DNA of 64,000 nt from CP2-2F sp034432555 (GCA_034432555.1 DAOUBW010000048.1:248001-312000), one strand, 5' to 3'. Shown: positions 52,437 to 62,227, numbered from the stretch's first letter. Numbers and translations: made by a program. The notes: a model not told the origin generated them from the letters alone.

Positions 52437-52563
52437 ACTGCCGCGTGGAACCAAATCAGCACAGCACGGCAGCACCTGCTAAGCGTTGGGCAAGCGTCGC
52501 TTGTGAAGCTGACCAATGATGCGGTATGGTAGTAGGCAACTCGTACCTGAACAGGATCGCCCT

Positions 52564-54228
52564 ATGACCACCGAGGACGCCCGCACGCCATCCGCGGGCA
52601 AGATTGCACGTTCCGCCGTCATCGTGATAAGCATTCTCGCCTTTGGCAAGCTCTTTAGCCTCTCTGAGAAGTGGATCGGCTTGGATCGCTTTGGCGTCGG
52701 CGTGGATTGGGACACCTTCGCAGCTGCCAACCAACTGCCTGAACAGCTCTACAACCTGATTGGCGGTGGCGCGCTTGCCTTCGCCTTCATCCCAATTTTT
52801 AGCGGCATGTTGGCGCGTGGCAACCGTGAACAGGCGTGGAAATTGGCTGCCAATGTGCTGAACACGATCTTTTTGGCGGCGCTTTTGCTCAGCACTGTGG
52901 TCTTTATTTTTGCGCCGCAGCTCATCAGCAGCTTGATCGCGCCCGGCTTTGCCGCACCTTTTGCACCAAGTCAAGCCCTGAATGATCCGCTCAGCGGCGA
53001 GTTGTTCCTCTACATAGCGCGCCCTGACTTGGTGATGCAAACTGCCAACCTGATGCGGATTTTACTGCTCAGCTTGATGATCTTTTCGGTGAGTGGCTTG
53101 TGCAGCGGCATTCTGCACACACACCAGCATTTCGTGGCGCCTGCCCTTGCGCCGATCATGTACGATATGGGTAATCTGCTTGGTGTGGCTTTCCTTGCAC
53201 GCTACTTTGGTATTTATGGTGCGGCAATCGGTGCGGTGATCGGCGCAGGGCTGCATTTGGGCATCCAAATTCCGGCGCTTATCCGCGTGCGGGCGCGCTG
53301 GCTGCCCTACCTGAATTGGCGCAACGCCGAACTGCGCGAGGTTATTCGCCTGATGATTCCGCGTGCGCTTGGCTTGGCGCTTGCCAATGTCGACCTGCTG
53401 ATCGCTTATAACATCGCCTCGACGCTTGGCACGGGCTCGGTGTCTGCCTTCAACCGTGGTTGGACGCTAATGCAGCTTCCGCAAACGCTGATCGGCACCG
53501 CGATGGGCATTGTCATCTTCCCAACACTTGCGGCGCTGAGTGCCAATGGCGATTTGAACGGGAAGCGGGCTGCTATGTCGGGCGCGCTGCGCTTTGTGCT
53601 GATCGCTTCTATCCCAGCAGCGCTGATGATGGTCGTGGCAGGGCGTCCGTTGGTGGCAATTTTGGAGGGCGGCGCCTTTGATCCTGCCAGCGCAGACCGT
53701 GTTTTTGCGGTTTTGCAGATGTTCGCGCTGGGCATCCTGACGTGGAGCGCGCTAGAGATCGTGGCGCGCAGCTTCTACGCCGATAGGGACATGATCACGC
53801 CCTTAATCTCGGCAGCCATTGAAACAGTCCTGTTCCTGATCTTGGCACTCATCCTGACGCAGCCACTGCGGACGGCGGGCTTGGCGTTGGCAAATAGCAT
53901 CGCGGTTGGTGTGCAAGTCTCGATTTTGGTGGTGGTGCTGCGGCGGCGCTGGCAAGGCATAGATGAGGGCGCGCTGCTGAGGAGCATCCTCAAGGCGTGC
54001 ATCGGCTCAGCGGTGATGGTTGCCGCCATGTTGGCGGCTGCGCCGATCATCGAGTCGGTGGCGCTGCCCTTTGATCGGCGGTTGGTGCTGTTGGTGCAAG
54101 CCGCCGCCCAGATCGGGATCGGCGGCGTGGTGTATGTGGGCATGATGGTGCTGCTGCGGACGGAAGAGGTCTTGCAACTGCCGCGTCTGATCTTGGCGCG
54201 TCGGCGCATTCAAACAGTTGGTGATTAG
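52564..54228 (+). CDS. murJ: Lipid II flippase MurJ (MviN family)
   Basis: The ATG at 52564 has AGGA 7-8 nt upstream; the protein is 554 aa with about 14 membrane helices. The family signature is visible: GGGALAFAFIPIFSGMLARG after an N-terminal FGKLFSLSEKWIGL, the conserved APGF segment, and TLIGTAMGIVIFPTLAALSA in the second lobe. MurJ flips lipid II across the membrane for peptidoglycan synthesis. The protein starts with a short acidic tail, as usual. It precedes the TolB-like propeller gene by 19 bp; co-transcription is likely. Confidence 0.95.
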   Translation: MTTEDARTPSAGKIARSAVIVISILAFGKLFSLSEKWIGLDRFGVGVDWDTFAAANQLPEQLYNLIGGGALAFAFIPIFSGMLARGNREQAWKLAANVLNTIFLAALLLSTVVFIFAPQLISSLIAPGFAAPFAPSQALNDPLSGELFLYIARPDLVMQTANLMRILLLSLMIFSVSGLCSGILHTHQHFVAPALAPIMYDMGNLLGVAFLARYFGIYGAAIGAVIGAGLHLGIQIPALIRVRARWLPYLNWRNAELREVIRLMIPRALGLALANVDLLIAYNIASTLGTGSVSAFNRGWTLMQLPQTLIGTAMGIVIFPTLAALSANGDLNGKRAAMSGALRFVLIASIPAALMMVVAGRPLVAILEGGAFDPASADRVFAVLQMFALGILTWSALEIVARSFYADRDMITPLISAAIETVLFLILALILTQPLRTAGLALANSIAVGVQVSILVVVLRRRWQGIDEGALLRSILKACIGSAVMVAAMLAAAPIIESVALPFDRRLVLLVQAAAQIGIGGVVYVGMMVLLRTEEVLQLPRLILARRRIQTVGD

Positions 54229-54247
54229 TGCATGGGCTAAAAACGGT

Positions 54248-56071
54248 ATGCCAAACCGCCTTTTCAAGCGGATTATTTTATTAAGCAGCTTAATCGCGTT
54301 GTTGGTTGGGCTGACGGTTAGTGTGGCGCGTGCCACACAGCGTGAGTATGCCTGCTTGCGCTTCTACTACAACGCGCGCCAACACTGGGTGATGGACTTG
54401 AGCAGCGGCGTTTATGTGCATGATCGGCGGGTGACTGGCTCGCCGTTGGATATTCGGCGCGGTGCAGTCTCGCCCGATGGCGCATACATCGCCTACGTCA
54501 ATCAGGCATACACCGGACGCTACAGCCTCTATGTGCAGCCCAATGATCTGCCGCCCAGCCAGAATGCGCCTTCCTTCTGCAACGATTTGATGACGTGCTG
54601 GCGTTCGCAGCCGCCGCGCACGAGCGCGCAGCGCTTACAGCTTAGCACGCCCGTTATCGGTATGGGCTGGTCGCCAAACAGCGATCTACTCGGCTATGTG
54701 TGGCTCGTCCGTAGCGGGGTGATTAAAGCGGCTGCCAACACGCCTGACGGCACGCTGATTGCCGAACAGGTGGTGGTCGGTGATTATTTGCACTTTCACG
54801 GCTGGGCAGAAGACGGGCGCTATTTGCTGTTCAGCACGCAAGATAACTTGTTCCGCCTGACGTTGCACTTTTGGGCGCCGCGTGAAGATGCCATCCACAG
54901 CTATACAATCGGTGTGGTGCGCGGTTCGCCACCTTACATCGCTTTTGCCGTTGCGCCAAAGGTTGGGCGTGCGGCTGCCATCGTCGCGGATTCAAGCGGC
55001 GTGCCAAATCTGTATATCATCTCGGCAGAAGGCGGCATTGAGCGCCGCGAGACCTTGCCGCCGCACATTGACTGGCGCTTTAATTGGTCACCGACTGGCG
55101 AGGCAGCGGGCATCTACCACTTTGATCCGCCCTATTGGCATTTCAGCGTGTATACAGTGGCAGGCGAGACGCACCACACCATCGGCGGCGTGACGACTGG
55201 CGGCGACCTTATGCTGCGCGATGGCTTGCGCGCCTTCTACTGGGCGGCTGATGGTGAGTCGGCTGCCTTTGTGCAGCGCAATCGAGATGGCACAGGCGAA
55301 TTGATCCGCTACAGGCTGGCAGATCGCCAAATAACGCCGATTCGAGGCGCAGTCACCGCCGCTTATGAAAGCTATCAGCGCGGGCAAGTTGCGCTGGTGC
55401 GTCAGGTTGGTGCGCGCATGGCGCTGGAGGTGCTGGATGTGGCAAGCGGCAAGCACAAGCAACTCACAACGCATCAGCAATTCCAAGAAGTGCTGTGGTT
55501 GCGCGGCGCGCAAACACTCAGCTATGTTGCCCAAGAAGACGGCGCTTTCCTGATCGGGCATGTGGACTTGATCAGCGGCGCACAACAGACGTTGATCCGC
55601 GCTGAGCGCCTTTACGAAATGTTGCGCCAAGAGCCTGCCACTGGCTGGCTAACGCTGTGGTGGCGCGCCCAAGATGGGCAAACCTACCTCGATGGCTACA
55701 CGCCGCATGGTGAACGCGCCTATCGCTATCGGCTGCTCTCAGGGCGCGGCAGCAATCCGCCGATCCTGTTCAGCGCGGCAGATGGGCAGGCGGCGATCAT
55801 CATGTCTACCGACGGCTTAGGGCGCGAATACTTGCAAATCGCGGTGGGTGATGGCGAACGTGCCGCCATGATTGATGAGGACGAACGGCGCTCTACAATG
55901 GCGCTGTGGTCACCGGATAATGAGCGGGTGGCACTGCTGACCTCACCGCTGACTAACACAGGCGGCTCAGCGCGGCAGCGGCTGCGCGTCCTAAGCACTG
56001 ATGGCAACTTGCTGCACGATTTCACTGCGATCAAGGTCGGGTTGCTCTCCACCTGGACGCGCTGCGAGTGA
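54248..56071 (+). CDS. Secreted TolB/WD40-like beta-propeller protein
   Basis: The ATG at 54248 begins a signal peptide (FKRIILLSSLIALLVGLTVSVARA); an alternative start at 54218-54221 would only add a few residues. No ribosome site is clear, and translation may couple to MurJ. The mature part (total 607 aa) is a series of propeller blades marked by SPDGAYIAYVNQ, WSPNSDLLGYVW, AEDGRYLLFST, WSPTGEAAGIY and WSPDNERVALL, typical of TolB-like repeats. No enzyme motif is seen. It is a likely extracellular or membrane-tethered binding protein, comparable to the 22094 product. Confidence 0.85.
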   Translation: MPNRLFKRIILLSSLIALLVGLTVSVARATQREYACLRFYYNARQHWVMDLSSGVYVHDRRVTGSPLDIRRGAVSPDGAYIAYVNQAYTGRYSLYVQPNDLPPSQNAPSFCNDLMTCWRSQPPRTSAQRLQLSTPVIGMGWSPNSDLLGYVWLVRSGVIKAAANTPDGTLIAEQVVVGDYLHFHGWAEDGRYLLFSTQDNLFRLTLHFWAPREDAIHSYTIGVVRGSPPYIAFAVAPKVGRAAAIVADSSGVPNLYIISAEGGIERRETLPPHIDWRFNWSPTGEAAGIYHFDPPYWHFSVYTVAGETHHTIGGVTTGGDLMLRDGLRAFYWAADGESAAFVQRNRDGTGELIRYRLADRQITPIRGAVTAAYESYQRGQVALVRQVGARMALEVLDVASGKHKQLTTHQQFQEVLWLRGAQTLSYVAQEDGAFLIGHVDLISGAQQTLIRAERLYEMLRQEPATGWLTLWWRAQDGQTYLDGYTPHGERAYRYRLLSGRGSNPPILFSAADGQAAIIMSTDGLGREYLQIAVGDGERAAMIDEDERRSTMALWSPDNERVALLTSPLTNTGGSARQRLRVLSTDGNLLHDFTAIKVGLLSTWTRCE

Positions 56072-56122
56072 GGCATGGCACAAAGCGCCATTCAGCGCTA
56101 TGCTTGTGCGCGGAGTGATATG

Positions 56123-57562
56123 ATGCCTGTTTTTTCTACCCGCCCTTGGCGAACGTTGGCAATGCTGTGCCTTATGGCGCTAAGTGCAGCGTGCAGCGGC
56201 ATTAGCGACCTGATCGGGCAGCGCCCTTCGCGCCCGACTCCTACACTGCCACCCTTTGCCACTGCCACGCCTGGCGGGCGTATTTCCGTGCCGCTGGGCA
56301 CGCCCGCCAATGGCACAAGCCTGCCGCCCGTTGATTCCGCGCCTGCCATTGGGCAAATCGTTGCGCCGGCCGCCACAGCGACTGCGCTTTCCGCCACCAT
56401 CAGCGCCGCGACGGCAGCCGCCCTTGCGCCCTTTGCGCCGCCGCAGTTTCTGCCCGGCGATTGCCCGCCATCGGGCAATCCGCCACCACCGCCACCGCCT
56501 AGCAGCTTCAGCCAATATCCAGAGGTGATCAGCTTGTACCTCTCAGCCGGCGGCGCAACCACAGTCCTAGAGGCGGCGCTGCGGGCATGGGGCGCTGTGC
56601 GAGAGGCTGCCATTGTCCAGACCGATACCGATCTAACCGGCGACGGCACACCCGAAATTGTCATCACCGCCTATGATCCCGTCCGCTATCAGGCAGGCGC
56701 ACCCTCACCCGGAATGCTGCTGGTCTATGGCTGCGCGCAGCGTGGCTATCGGCTACTTTACAGCACCATCTACAGCCCAGAGAGCCTGCTGCCTGTGCTG
56801 CACCGCGTTGGTGATATGAACGGGGACACCCGCGCCGAGTTGGTGTACAGCCAGCGCGTCTGTACGGCGGCAGGCTGCGCCACACGCGCCCAAATTCTCT
56901 CGTGGAGCGCCACGCTAGGGCAGTTCCGCCCACTGAACAGTGTGCCAATTGATGCGACCGATGCGCGTATCGGAATCGGCGATCCTGATGGCGATGGACT
57001 CCTTGAGTTGGCAGTCACCTACAATCCACCGCTAGATTTTGGCGGCGTGCCGCCGCGCCGTTCGGTTGTTTATTGGGATTGGGATGGCAGCGTCTATCGA
57101 GAGGCACTGATCACGCTTGAGCCTGCCGCCTATCGTATTCACGCGCTGCATGATGCCGATCAGCTCTTCGCGGCGGAAAACTGGCGCGATGCAATCCGCC
57201 TTTATGATCGCGTGCGCGATGATCCCGTCCTGCTGTCGTGGTCGCCGCCGAACGAGTCCGCCATGCTGCGCGCCTATGCTACCCTTCGCAAGGCATACGC
57301 CAACCTTGCCGCTGGGCAGCGCCGCAATGCCGATCTGGCACTTGAGTCGCTCATCGCCGAAAACCCGCCCGCCACGCCTGCCGAAGGCTATGCGCTGATC
57401 GGGCGCACGTTTCTGGAGACGCTCAACCGCACCCGTGACCGCGCGCGTGCCTGTGCCGCTGCACGCAGCCTTGCACAGGCGCGCCCAGAGACTTTGGCGG
57501 CACTGAACAGCTACGGCACAGCGCGCACTTACACTTATGAGGATTTATGCCCGTTTAATTAG
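56123..57562 (+). CDS. Lipoprotein with FG-GAP-like repeats
   Basis: I choose ATG 56123 (GGAG about 7 nt upstream; the ATG at 56120 is too close), giving 479 aa. The signal ends in a lipobox (LSAAC), so the protein should be a lipoprotein. A Thr/Pro- and Ala-rich linker and a PPPPPPPSS run follow. The central region has three repeats resembling FG-GAP/integrin calcium loops (DTDLTGDGTPEIVIT, GDMNGDTRAELVYS, GDPDGDGLLELAVT). The C-terminal third is helical and TPR-like (FAAENWRDAIRLYDRV, ALESLIAENP). It lies downstream of the propeller gene and probably in the same operon. Confidence 0.85.
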   Translation: MPVFSTRPWRTLAMLCLMALSAACSGISDLIGQRPSRPTPTLPPFATATPGGRISVPLGTPANGTSLPPVDSAPAIGQIVAPAATATALSATISAATAAALAPFAPPQFLPGDCPPSGNPPPPPPPSSFSQYPEVISLYLSAGGATTVLEAALRAWGAVREAAIVQTDTDLTGDGTPEIVITAYDPVRYQAGAPSPGMLLVYGCAQRGYRLLYSTIYSPESLLPVLHRVGDMNGDTRAELVYSQRVCTAAGCATRAQILSWSATLGQFRPLNSVPIDATDARIGIGDPDGDGLLELAVTYNPPLDFGGVPPRRSVVYWDWDGSVYREALITLEPAAYRIHALHDADQLFAAENWRDAIRLYDRVRDDPVLLSWSPPNESAMLRAYATLRKAYANLAAGQRRNADLALESLIAENPPATPAEGYALIGRTFLETLNRTRDRARACAAARSLAQARPETLAALNSYGTARTYTYEDLCPFN

Positions 57563-57621
57563 GGCAGTGAGGTTAACTAATATAGGATGGTATGGAGTCC
57601 CGTCCCGTGAACGCCCTAAGG

Positions 57622-59445
57622 TCAACTGTTGAAAGCAGTGGCAGTTGGTGTGGGTGTTGCCGTTGGACGGCGCAGTTCTTGGGCGCTGAAACGCTCGACG
57701 ATCACCTCTGCCAGCGGATTCGGCACCCGCGATTGCGTGGTGGCAAGGTAAATGCCAATGGCGCCGCTTTCCCATTTCGGCTCTACGCTTACTTCAATCA
57801 CAAGCACATCGTTGATGTAGCCTTGCAGCGTGCGCCGATTATCTACCAAACGCAGGCGATTCATCTGACCGGCAGGCTTTGCCGCTTCAACAGTCGTCCA
57901 CTTTTCGTCCATGCCGCGTAGTTCTGTCCATTCGCCGTCAGCGCGCACCCACAGGCTGACTTGCCCTGCACCATTGACCGCAAAAACGTAGTATTGATCA
58001 TCGTTGCGATAGCGAAAGACAATGCCAGCGGCGCTCTCACGCTGCCCTTCGGTAGAGAGCGTTAGGTCAGCTTCGTAGATATATTGCGTGGAAAAGCTAT
58101 GCCCTTCGGGATCAAAGAGGCTGGTGAGCGCCGTCGCACGCAAGGTATGCCGAATGCGGTAGATGCCTTTCTCAGTACGGGTGCTTTGCCCATTCTCAAT
58201 GATCGTCTCAACGCGGCGTTCAACGTTGCGGTAAATATCAGGGTTGTTAGTGGTGATGTCCCAGGCGTAGTCGCGTTCACCCTCAAAAGTCTCTACAAAC
58301 TCAATCGGTCCGCGTGTCATGGAAGGCGCAAAGGGTTTGGTGGTGATGGGCGGTACCACCAAGGGGAGTGTTGGCTCAGGTGGCAGCACAAGCGGAAGCA
58401 AACGGCTCGGCAGCAGGATCAGAATCAGCACGGCAAGCGCAAAGAGCAGCACAAGCATCGGTGGTGAGCCAAAGCGGGTTGGTTGAGCAGGCAGGTTTGG
58501 CATCAGCTCGGTTTGGAGTGGCATTCGGGTGGTATTGCCACTGCGCGGCTTGGCAGCATCTATAATGACGGTCGAGGCGCTCAGCAGGCTGACCTCTTTA
58601 CCAAGAAGGCGCGTCTCAACATCGTGTAAGAAGGCTTCCACGCTCTGATAGCGTTCATCGGCATCTTTGGCAAGCGCACGGGCGATCACAGAATCTGCAT
58701 CGGCAGGCAGGCTCGGCACAAGATCAGTCACGGTTGGGATCGGATCATTAACGTGCTTCATCAGGATCGCAACGGTGCTATCCCCATCGTAGGGCGCTTT
58801 GCCGCTCAGTAACTCGAACAAAATGACGCCGAGCGAGTAAATGTCGGCGCGGTGATCGCTCTCGCTGCCTATGCTTTGTTCGGGCGACATATAGATCGGC
58901 GTGCCGCTGGTGGTGCCGCTGCGCGTGATGCGTGACCCTTCGACAAGGCGTGCGATGCCAAAATCTGCCAGCACGGGCTGCCCTTCAGCGTTGAATAAAA
59001 TATTGCCCGGTGTTACATCCCGATGCACCATACCGCGTTTATGCGCGTAGGCAAGCCCGCTGCCCACACCGCGCATGACTGCACCGATCTCGGCAAGGCT
59101 CAGGCGTTCGCCACGCCCACGGCGGCTCTCCATGAGTTGGCGCAGCGTCTGCCCTTCCACATAGGTCATCACCATGTAGTAGACTGTCTCACCATCACGC
59201 ACTACCGCATCAAAATCGTAGACCTGCACAATATTGGGATGGTTTAAACTGGCAATCAGTTTTGCCTCACGCTCAAAGCGCTGCTTAAAGTCTTTATCAT
59301 CCGAGAGGTAGGTATGCAGCACCTTGACGGCAACCCAACGCTCCAGGTTGGTATCCCACGCCTTATAGACTGCCGCCATGCCGCCCTTGCCAACACGCTC
59401 ACGGATTTCATAGCGGTTCAGCCGCGTGCCAAGTAAATCTACCAT
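57622..59445 (-). CDS. PknB-type serine/threonine protein kinase with extracellular beta-sandwich
   Basis: From ATG 59445 the protein is 607 aa; GTG 59481 would add 12. The kinase domain has the glycine loop (GKGGMAAVYKAW), Lys41 in VAVKVL, HRDVTPGNILF (141-151), ADFGIARL and GTPIYMSPEQ. The catalytic loop has Thr145 where most kinases have Lys (HRDVKP), which may be tolerated, as in the HRDxSP-type kinases of myxobacteria. A juxtamembrane region and a membrane helix (MLVLLFALAVLILILLPSRL) follow. The extracellular part is a concanavalin/laminin-G-like sandwich (AAGIVFRYRNDDQYYVFAV) and a TPTPTAT tail. No phosphatase or PASTA domain is seen. Confidence 0.94.
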   Translation of the reverse strand: MVDLLGTRLNRYEIRERVGKGGMAAVYKAWDTNLERWVAVKVLHTYLSDDKDFKQRFEREAKLIASLNHPNIVQVYDFDAVVRDGETVYYMVMTYVEGQTLRQLMESRRGRGERLSLAEIGAVMRGVGSGLAYAHKRGMVHRDVTPGNILFNAEGQPVLADFGIARLVEGSRITRSGTTSGTPIYMSPEQSIGSESDHRADIYSLGVILFELLSGKAPYDGDSTVAILMKHVNDPIPTVTDLVPSLPADADSVIARALAKDADERYQSVEAFLHDVETRLLGKEVSLLSASTVIIDAAKPRSGNTTRMPLQTELMPNLPAQPTRFGSPPMLVLLFALAVLILILLPSRLLPLVLPPEPTLPLVVPPITTKPFAPSMTRGPIEFVETFEGERDYAWDITTNNPDIYRNVERRVETIIENGQSTRTEKGIYRIRHTLRATALTSLFDPEGHSFSTQYIYEADLTLSTEGQRESAAGIVFRYRNDDQYYVFAVNGAGQVSLWVRADGEWTELRGMDEKWTTVEAAKPAGQMNRLRLVDNRRTLQGYINDVLVIEVSVEPKWESGAIGIYLATTQSRVPNPLAEVIVERFSAQELRRPTATPTPTATAFNS

Positions 59446-59670
59446 AGCCCTGCTACCCTCACTGCCTTCTCTGCTTAGCACTGTGCGATAACCTATATAC
59501 GCAATTGTACACTGAAAGGTGATTCCACACGCTGCTGATGTGCTGTTATAGACGCCATGCGCCGAATCGATCTTTCAGGCTGTAAAAATTTTTACATTAT
59601 TTGCAACCCTTAACACACCTTAGGCGTATAATGACCAATGGACGTAATATACACGAATTTCGAGGTGTGT
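59446..59670. other. Divergent intergenic region with operator-like palindrome
   Basis: Between the divergent kinase and DUF3352-like genes lies a 225-bp region with a 16-bp palindrome (59581-59596), a TATAAT (59627-59632) facing the plus strand and a TACAAT-like -10 (complement near 59506) facing the minus strand. Neither has a clear -35. Confidence 0.5.
59581..59596. promoter_or_regulatory. Operator-like palindrome TGTAAAAATTTTTACA
   Basis: The 16-bp sequence is its own reverse complement. It lies 30 bp upstream of the plus-strand TATAAT at 59627, where a regulator could bind. No family can be named from the site alone. Confidence 0.5.
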
Positions 59671-61482
59671 ATGATTCGCTTGACGAAGCTTCTCTGGGCA
59701 TCCTTGCTGATTGCCGCGCTCGCTGTTGGCTTGGCAGCGCCCTCTGCTAATATTGCGGCAGACCATGCGCCGAACACAGCAGCCCTGCTTTCACAGGCAG
59801 ATGTAGATACATTAGCGGCGCTTATGCCGAATAATGCCACTGTTTTTGTTGCTTTCCGCACCGATGATGGCTACATCCAAGCCTTAGACGGTGTGCTGCA
59901 AAAGATTTTGGCAAAACTGCCACAAGGCATGGCGCCTTCGATCTCGCTGATGCAATTGCTTGACCAAGCCGCGCAGCCACTTGGTGGCGATTTCCAAACT
60001 GCGATCCGTTCGTGGCTGGGTGATAACGGCGCTTTTGCAATCGGCTCGCTGGACAAACTGCTCGATACAGACCGCACCAACGACAACGACACCGAACTTG
60101 TGTTTGTGCTTCAAATTACTAACCGCAGTGAAGTCGAGACACTCTTTGAGCGCTTGGTGTCTGCCAGTGTCTATAACAAGGTTAGCAGCGATGCTGCCAC
60201 CAACTACGAATTCACGGATGGATCACCTTTGCTGGTTAGCATCAGCGATGAGCTGCTGCTGCTCGGCACCGCAACCGGCGTTAGCAGCACGCTCACCCGT
60301 GATGCCAAGCTGAACAGCAACACGGACTTCACGGCTACCATTGGCGCGCTGCCCGCTGAGGGCTACAACATCCTCGCCTACCTCAACTTTGCTAACTTGC
60401 GCCAGATGATGGAGATGATGCTGCCGCCTTCCCAACGCAGTTTGTTGGAAGCCTCGTTCATCCCAATGGCGTTGGGTGCCACCATCCTTGATGGACGTTC
60501 TTTGGTGCTAGATTTTGCCGCACCCAACACTGTTGAGGCACTCTATGGCGATATTGACCTCACTTCGCCCATCAACCCAGCTTTTGCCGCCTATATGCCC
60601 ACCGATACAATCCTCTCCATCCAGACCAAAAACCTGAAAGGGCTGTATGAGTTAGTGCTGTCTGCCGTGCGCTTAAGCATGGAGAGTCAGGGGCTTGGCG
60701 CGGAAGACCTTGAACGCGGCTTGCGTCAGATTGAAGGCGCTGTGCAGGCACTCACCGCCCTTGACCTCAATGAGGACATCCTGAGCTGGATGACGGGCGA
60801 TTTCGCCCTGTTCGTTGCCTACACGCCACAGACCAACTCGCTGCTGGAACTCGCCATTGATCCGAATGCTTCCGTGCCGTTCGTCGGCTACGATTTCGGC
60901 TTAATCATTGAAGCAACGGACGCTGCCAAGGCTGCCAAGGTCGTCAGTTCACTTAGCACGGTGCTAGAACGTGCGCTGCAAAACACGCCCGATGTAACCT
61001 TCACCAAGACCGATAACGCCCTAACCATCTCTCTGAGCGCGCCGAACCTCAGCACGCCGATTGAGTTGGTGCTTGGCGCGAACGACTCTGTCTTCTACCT
61101 CGCCACCAAGGCGGCTGCTGATCACATCACAAGCGGCACGGCAGGCTTGACTGCCACACCCGGCTACGAGGAAGCGATGAAGTATGCCCTGCCCAATGCC
61201 GGTCAAGTTTGGTATATGGGGACGGATACTATCAACTTTGCGGCAGAGTTCATCGCGCTGCAAAACATCATGACGGCGCGCACGTTCTCGCGCATCATCG
61301 GTGATCTAAGCGGCACGCCGCAAGCGCCTGCCACACCCGATCCGCGTGAGGAACTCAGCCAGTTCCGCCAGGCGCGCTTCTTTGGGCAGTTGTTTGCGCC
61401 GCTGCTCAGCAGCAGCTCGATCAGCATTGCTCTGAACGGTAACTATCAGGTGTCGCGTGCTGTGCTGACGCTGCCTGAATAG
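59671..61482 (+). CDS. Secreted DUF3352-like protein
   Basis: The ATG at 59671 has GAGGTG close upstream; the product is 603 aa with a signal peptide (LLWASLLIAALAVGLAAPSA). The mature protein matches DUF3352-type proteins of Chloroflexota in layout: PNNATVFVAFRTDDGYIQAL near the start, VFVLQITNRSEVETLFERLV in the middle, and a second half with GDFALFVAYT and repeated beta-alpha segments. The family is of unknown function, perhaps involved in secreted-protein folding or surface binding. No enzymatic residues are visible. It is followed by a GC hairpin, then the 61554 gene. Confidence 0.85.
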   Translation: MIRLTKLLWASLLIAALAVGLAAPSANIAADHAPNTAALLSQADVDTLAALMPNNATVFVAFRTDDGYIQALDGVLQKILAKLPQGMAPSISLMQLLDQAAQPLGGDFQTAIRSWLGDNGAFAIGSLDKLLDTDRTNDNDTELVFVLQITNRSEVETLFERLVSASVYNKVSSDAATNYEFTDGSPLLVSISDELLLLGTATGVSSTLTRDAKLNSNTDFTATIGALPAEGYNILAYLNFANLRQMMEMMLPPSQRSLLEASFIPMALGATILDGRSLVLDFAAPNTVEALYGDIDLTSPINPAFAAYMPTDTILSIQTKNLKGLYELVLSAVRLSMESQGLGAEDLERGLRQIEGAVQALTALDLNEDILSWMTGDFALFVAYTPQTNSLLELAIDPNASVPFVGYDFGLIIEATDAAKAAKVVSSLSTVLERALQNTPDVTFTKTDNALTISLSAPNLSTPIELVLGANDSVFYLATKAAADHITSGTAGLTATPGYEEAMKYALPNAGQVWYMGTDTINFAAEFIALQNIMTARTFSRIIGDLSGTPQAPATPDPREELSQFRQARFFGQLFAPLLSSSSISIALNGNYQVSRAVLTLPE

Positions 61483-61495
61483 CTTTCCTATCGCG

Positions 61496-61521
61496 CAGGG
61501 CGGAAAGATTATTCCGCCCTG
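61496..61521. terminator. GC-rich hairpin after the DUF3352-like gene
   Basis: CAGGGCGGAA (61496-61505) pairs exactly with TTCCGCCCTG (61512-61521) with a 6-nt loop, followed by TTTCACG. It is part of the recurrent hairpin group. Confidence 0.68.
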
Positions 61522-61553
61522 TTTCACGTAGGCTTGTGTAAGGAGTTTTGGAA

Positions 61554-62036
61554 ATGACCCGTTTCCTTCGCTTAATGACTGCGCTTACCCTCATCGCCGC
61601 CCTGCTTATCCTCGCGTTGCCTGCGCCCGCCAACGCTCAGAGCCGCGTCACCTACACCATCACCGAGAAAGACATCAATGCCTATCGGTTGCCTGCCAGT
61701 GTGCGCCGCATGGTGAGTAACGTCAATGTAGATTTGCAGACTGATCAAGTGGTGGTGAAGGCGAAAGTCGTTTATAGCCGCCTGACTCTGGATACTGTTT
61801 CGACGTGGCAACCCGTCCTCAGCAACGGACGGCTAACATGGAAGGCGACCAGCGCCACTGTGGGCGGCACGCCCCTGACAGCAGCGCAACTTACCACGCT
61901 GAACAGCACTGCCAAGCGTGCTATTGAAGACGCCGTGAAGCGCTATATTGATAGCAAGGTGCGCAGGCGCTACACCGTTGAGAGCGTCAGCGTTACCGAT
62001 GATGAAATCACTGTGACTGTTTCGTTCAACCCTTAG
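61554..62036 (+). CDS. Small secreted hypothetical protein
   Basis: The ATG at 61554 has AAGGAG 9 nt upstream; the signal peptide (TRFLRLMTALTLIAALLILA) ends near NAQ. The mature protein is about 130 residues of alternating strands and helices with no Cys and no catalytic motif. It has SVRRMVSNVNVDLQTDQVVV and a C-terminal KVRRRYTVESVSVTDDEITV, consistent with a small beta-rich fold. It lies 71 bp after the DUF3352-like gene, with a hairpin between. The function is unknown. Confidence 0.72.
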   Translation: MTRFLRLMTALTLIAALLILALPAPANAQSRVTYTITEKDINAYRLPASVRRMVSNVNVDLQTDQVVVKAKVVYSRLTLDTVSTWQPVLSNGRLTWKATSATVGGTPLTAAQLTTLNSTAKRAIEDAVKRYIDSKVRRRYTVESVSVTDDEITVTVSFNP

Positions 62037-62110
62037 GCTTGTGATGAAATTGTCCGCTCTCCTTTCTTTGCTTGCAGGCTGAGGGAGCGACCGCAACATT
62101 TACCTCACTC

Positions 62111-62142
62111 AAAGTCCCGCTCCACACGCAGGGCGGGACTTT
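62111..62142. repeat. Perfect 10-bp hairpin related to 11561
   Basis: AAAGTCCCGC (62111-62120) and GCGGGACTTT (62133-62142) are exact complements with a 12-nt loop containing ACACGCAGG. The loop and flanks closely resemble the repeat at 11561-11582. Confidence 0.65.
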
Positions 62143-62227
62143 GAACACCTTTACTGCCCTTTCCGCACAGGTGTACCACAGCAATCTATGCTACAATCGT
62201 ACTATGTTGTATTGAAAGGCGTGCATT

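Larger units (their letters stand above)
52075..52563. other. Structured intergenic region between cysteine synthase and MurJ
   Basis: This 489-bp gap has no open reading frame worth calling. On the minus strand it holds a promoter (52408-52436), at least four stem-loops and a U-tract terminator just 5' of the cysteine synthase gene; see the individual features. On the plus strand the MurJ start at 52564 has no strong promoter that I can name. Confidence 0.7.
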
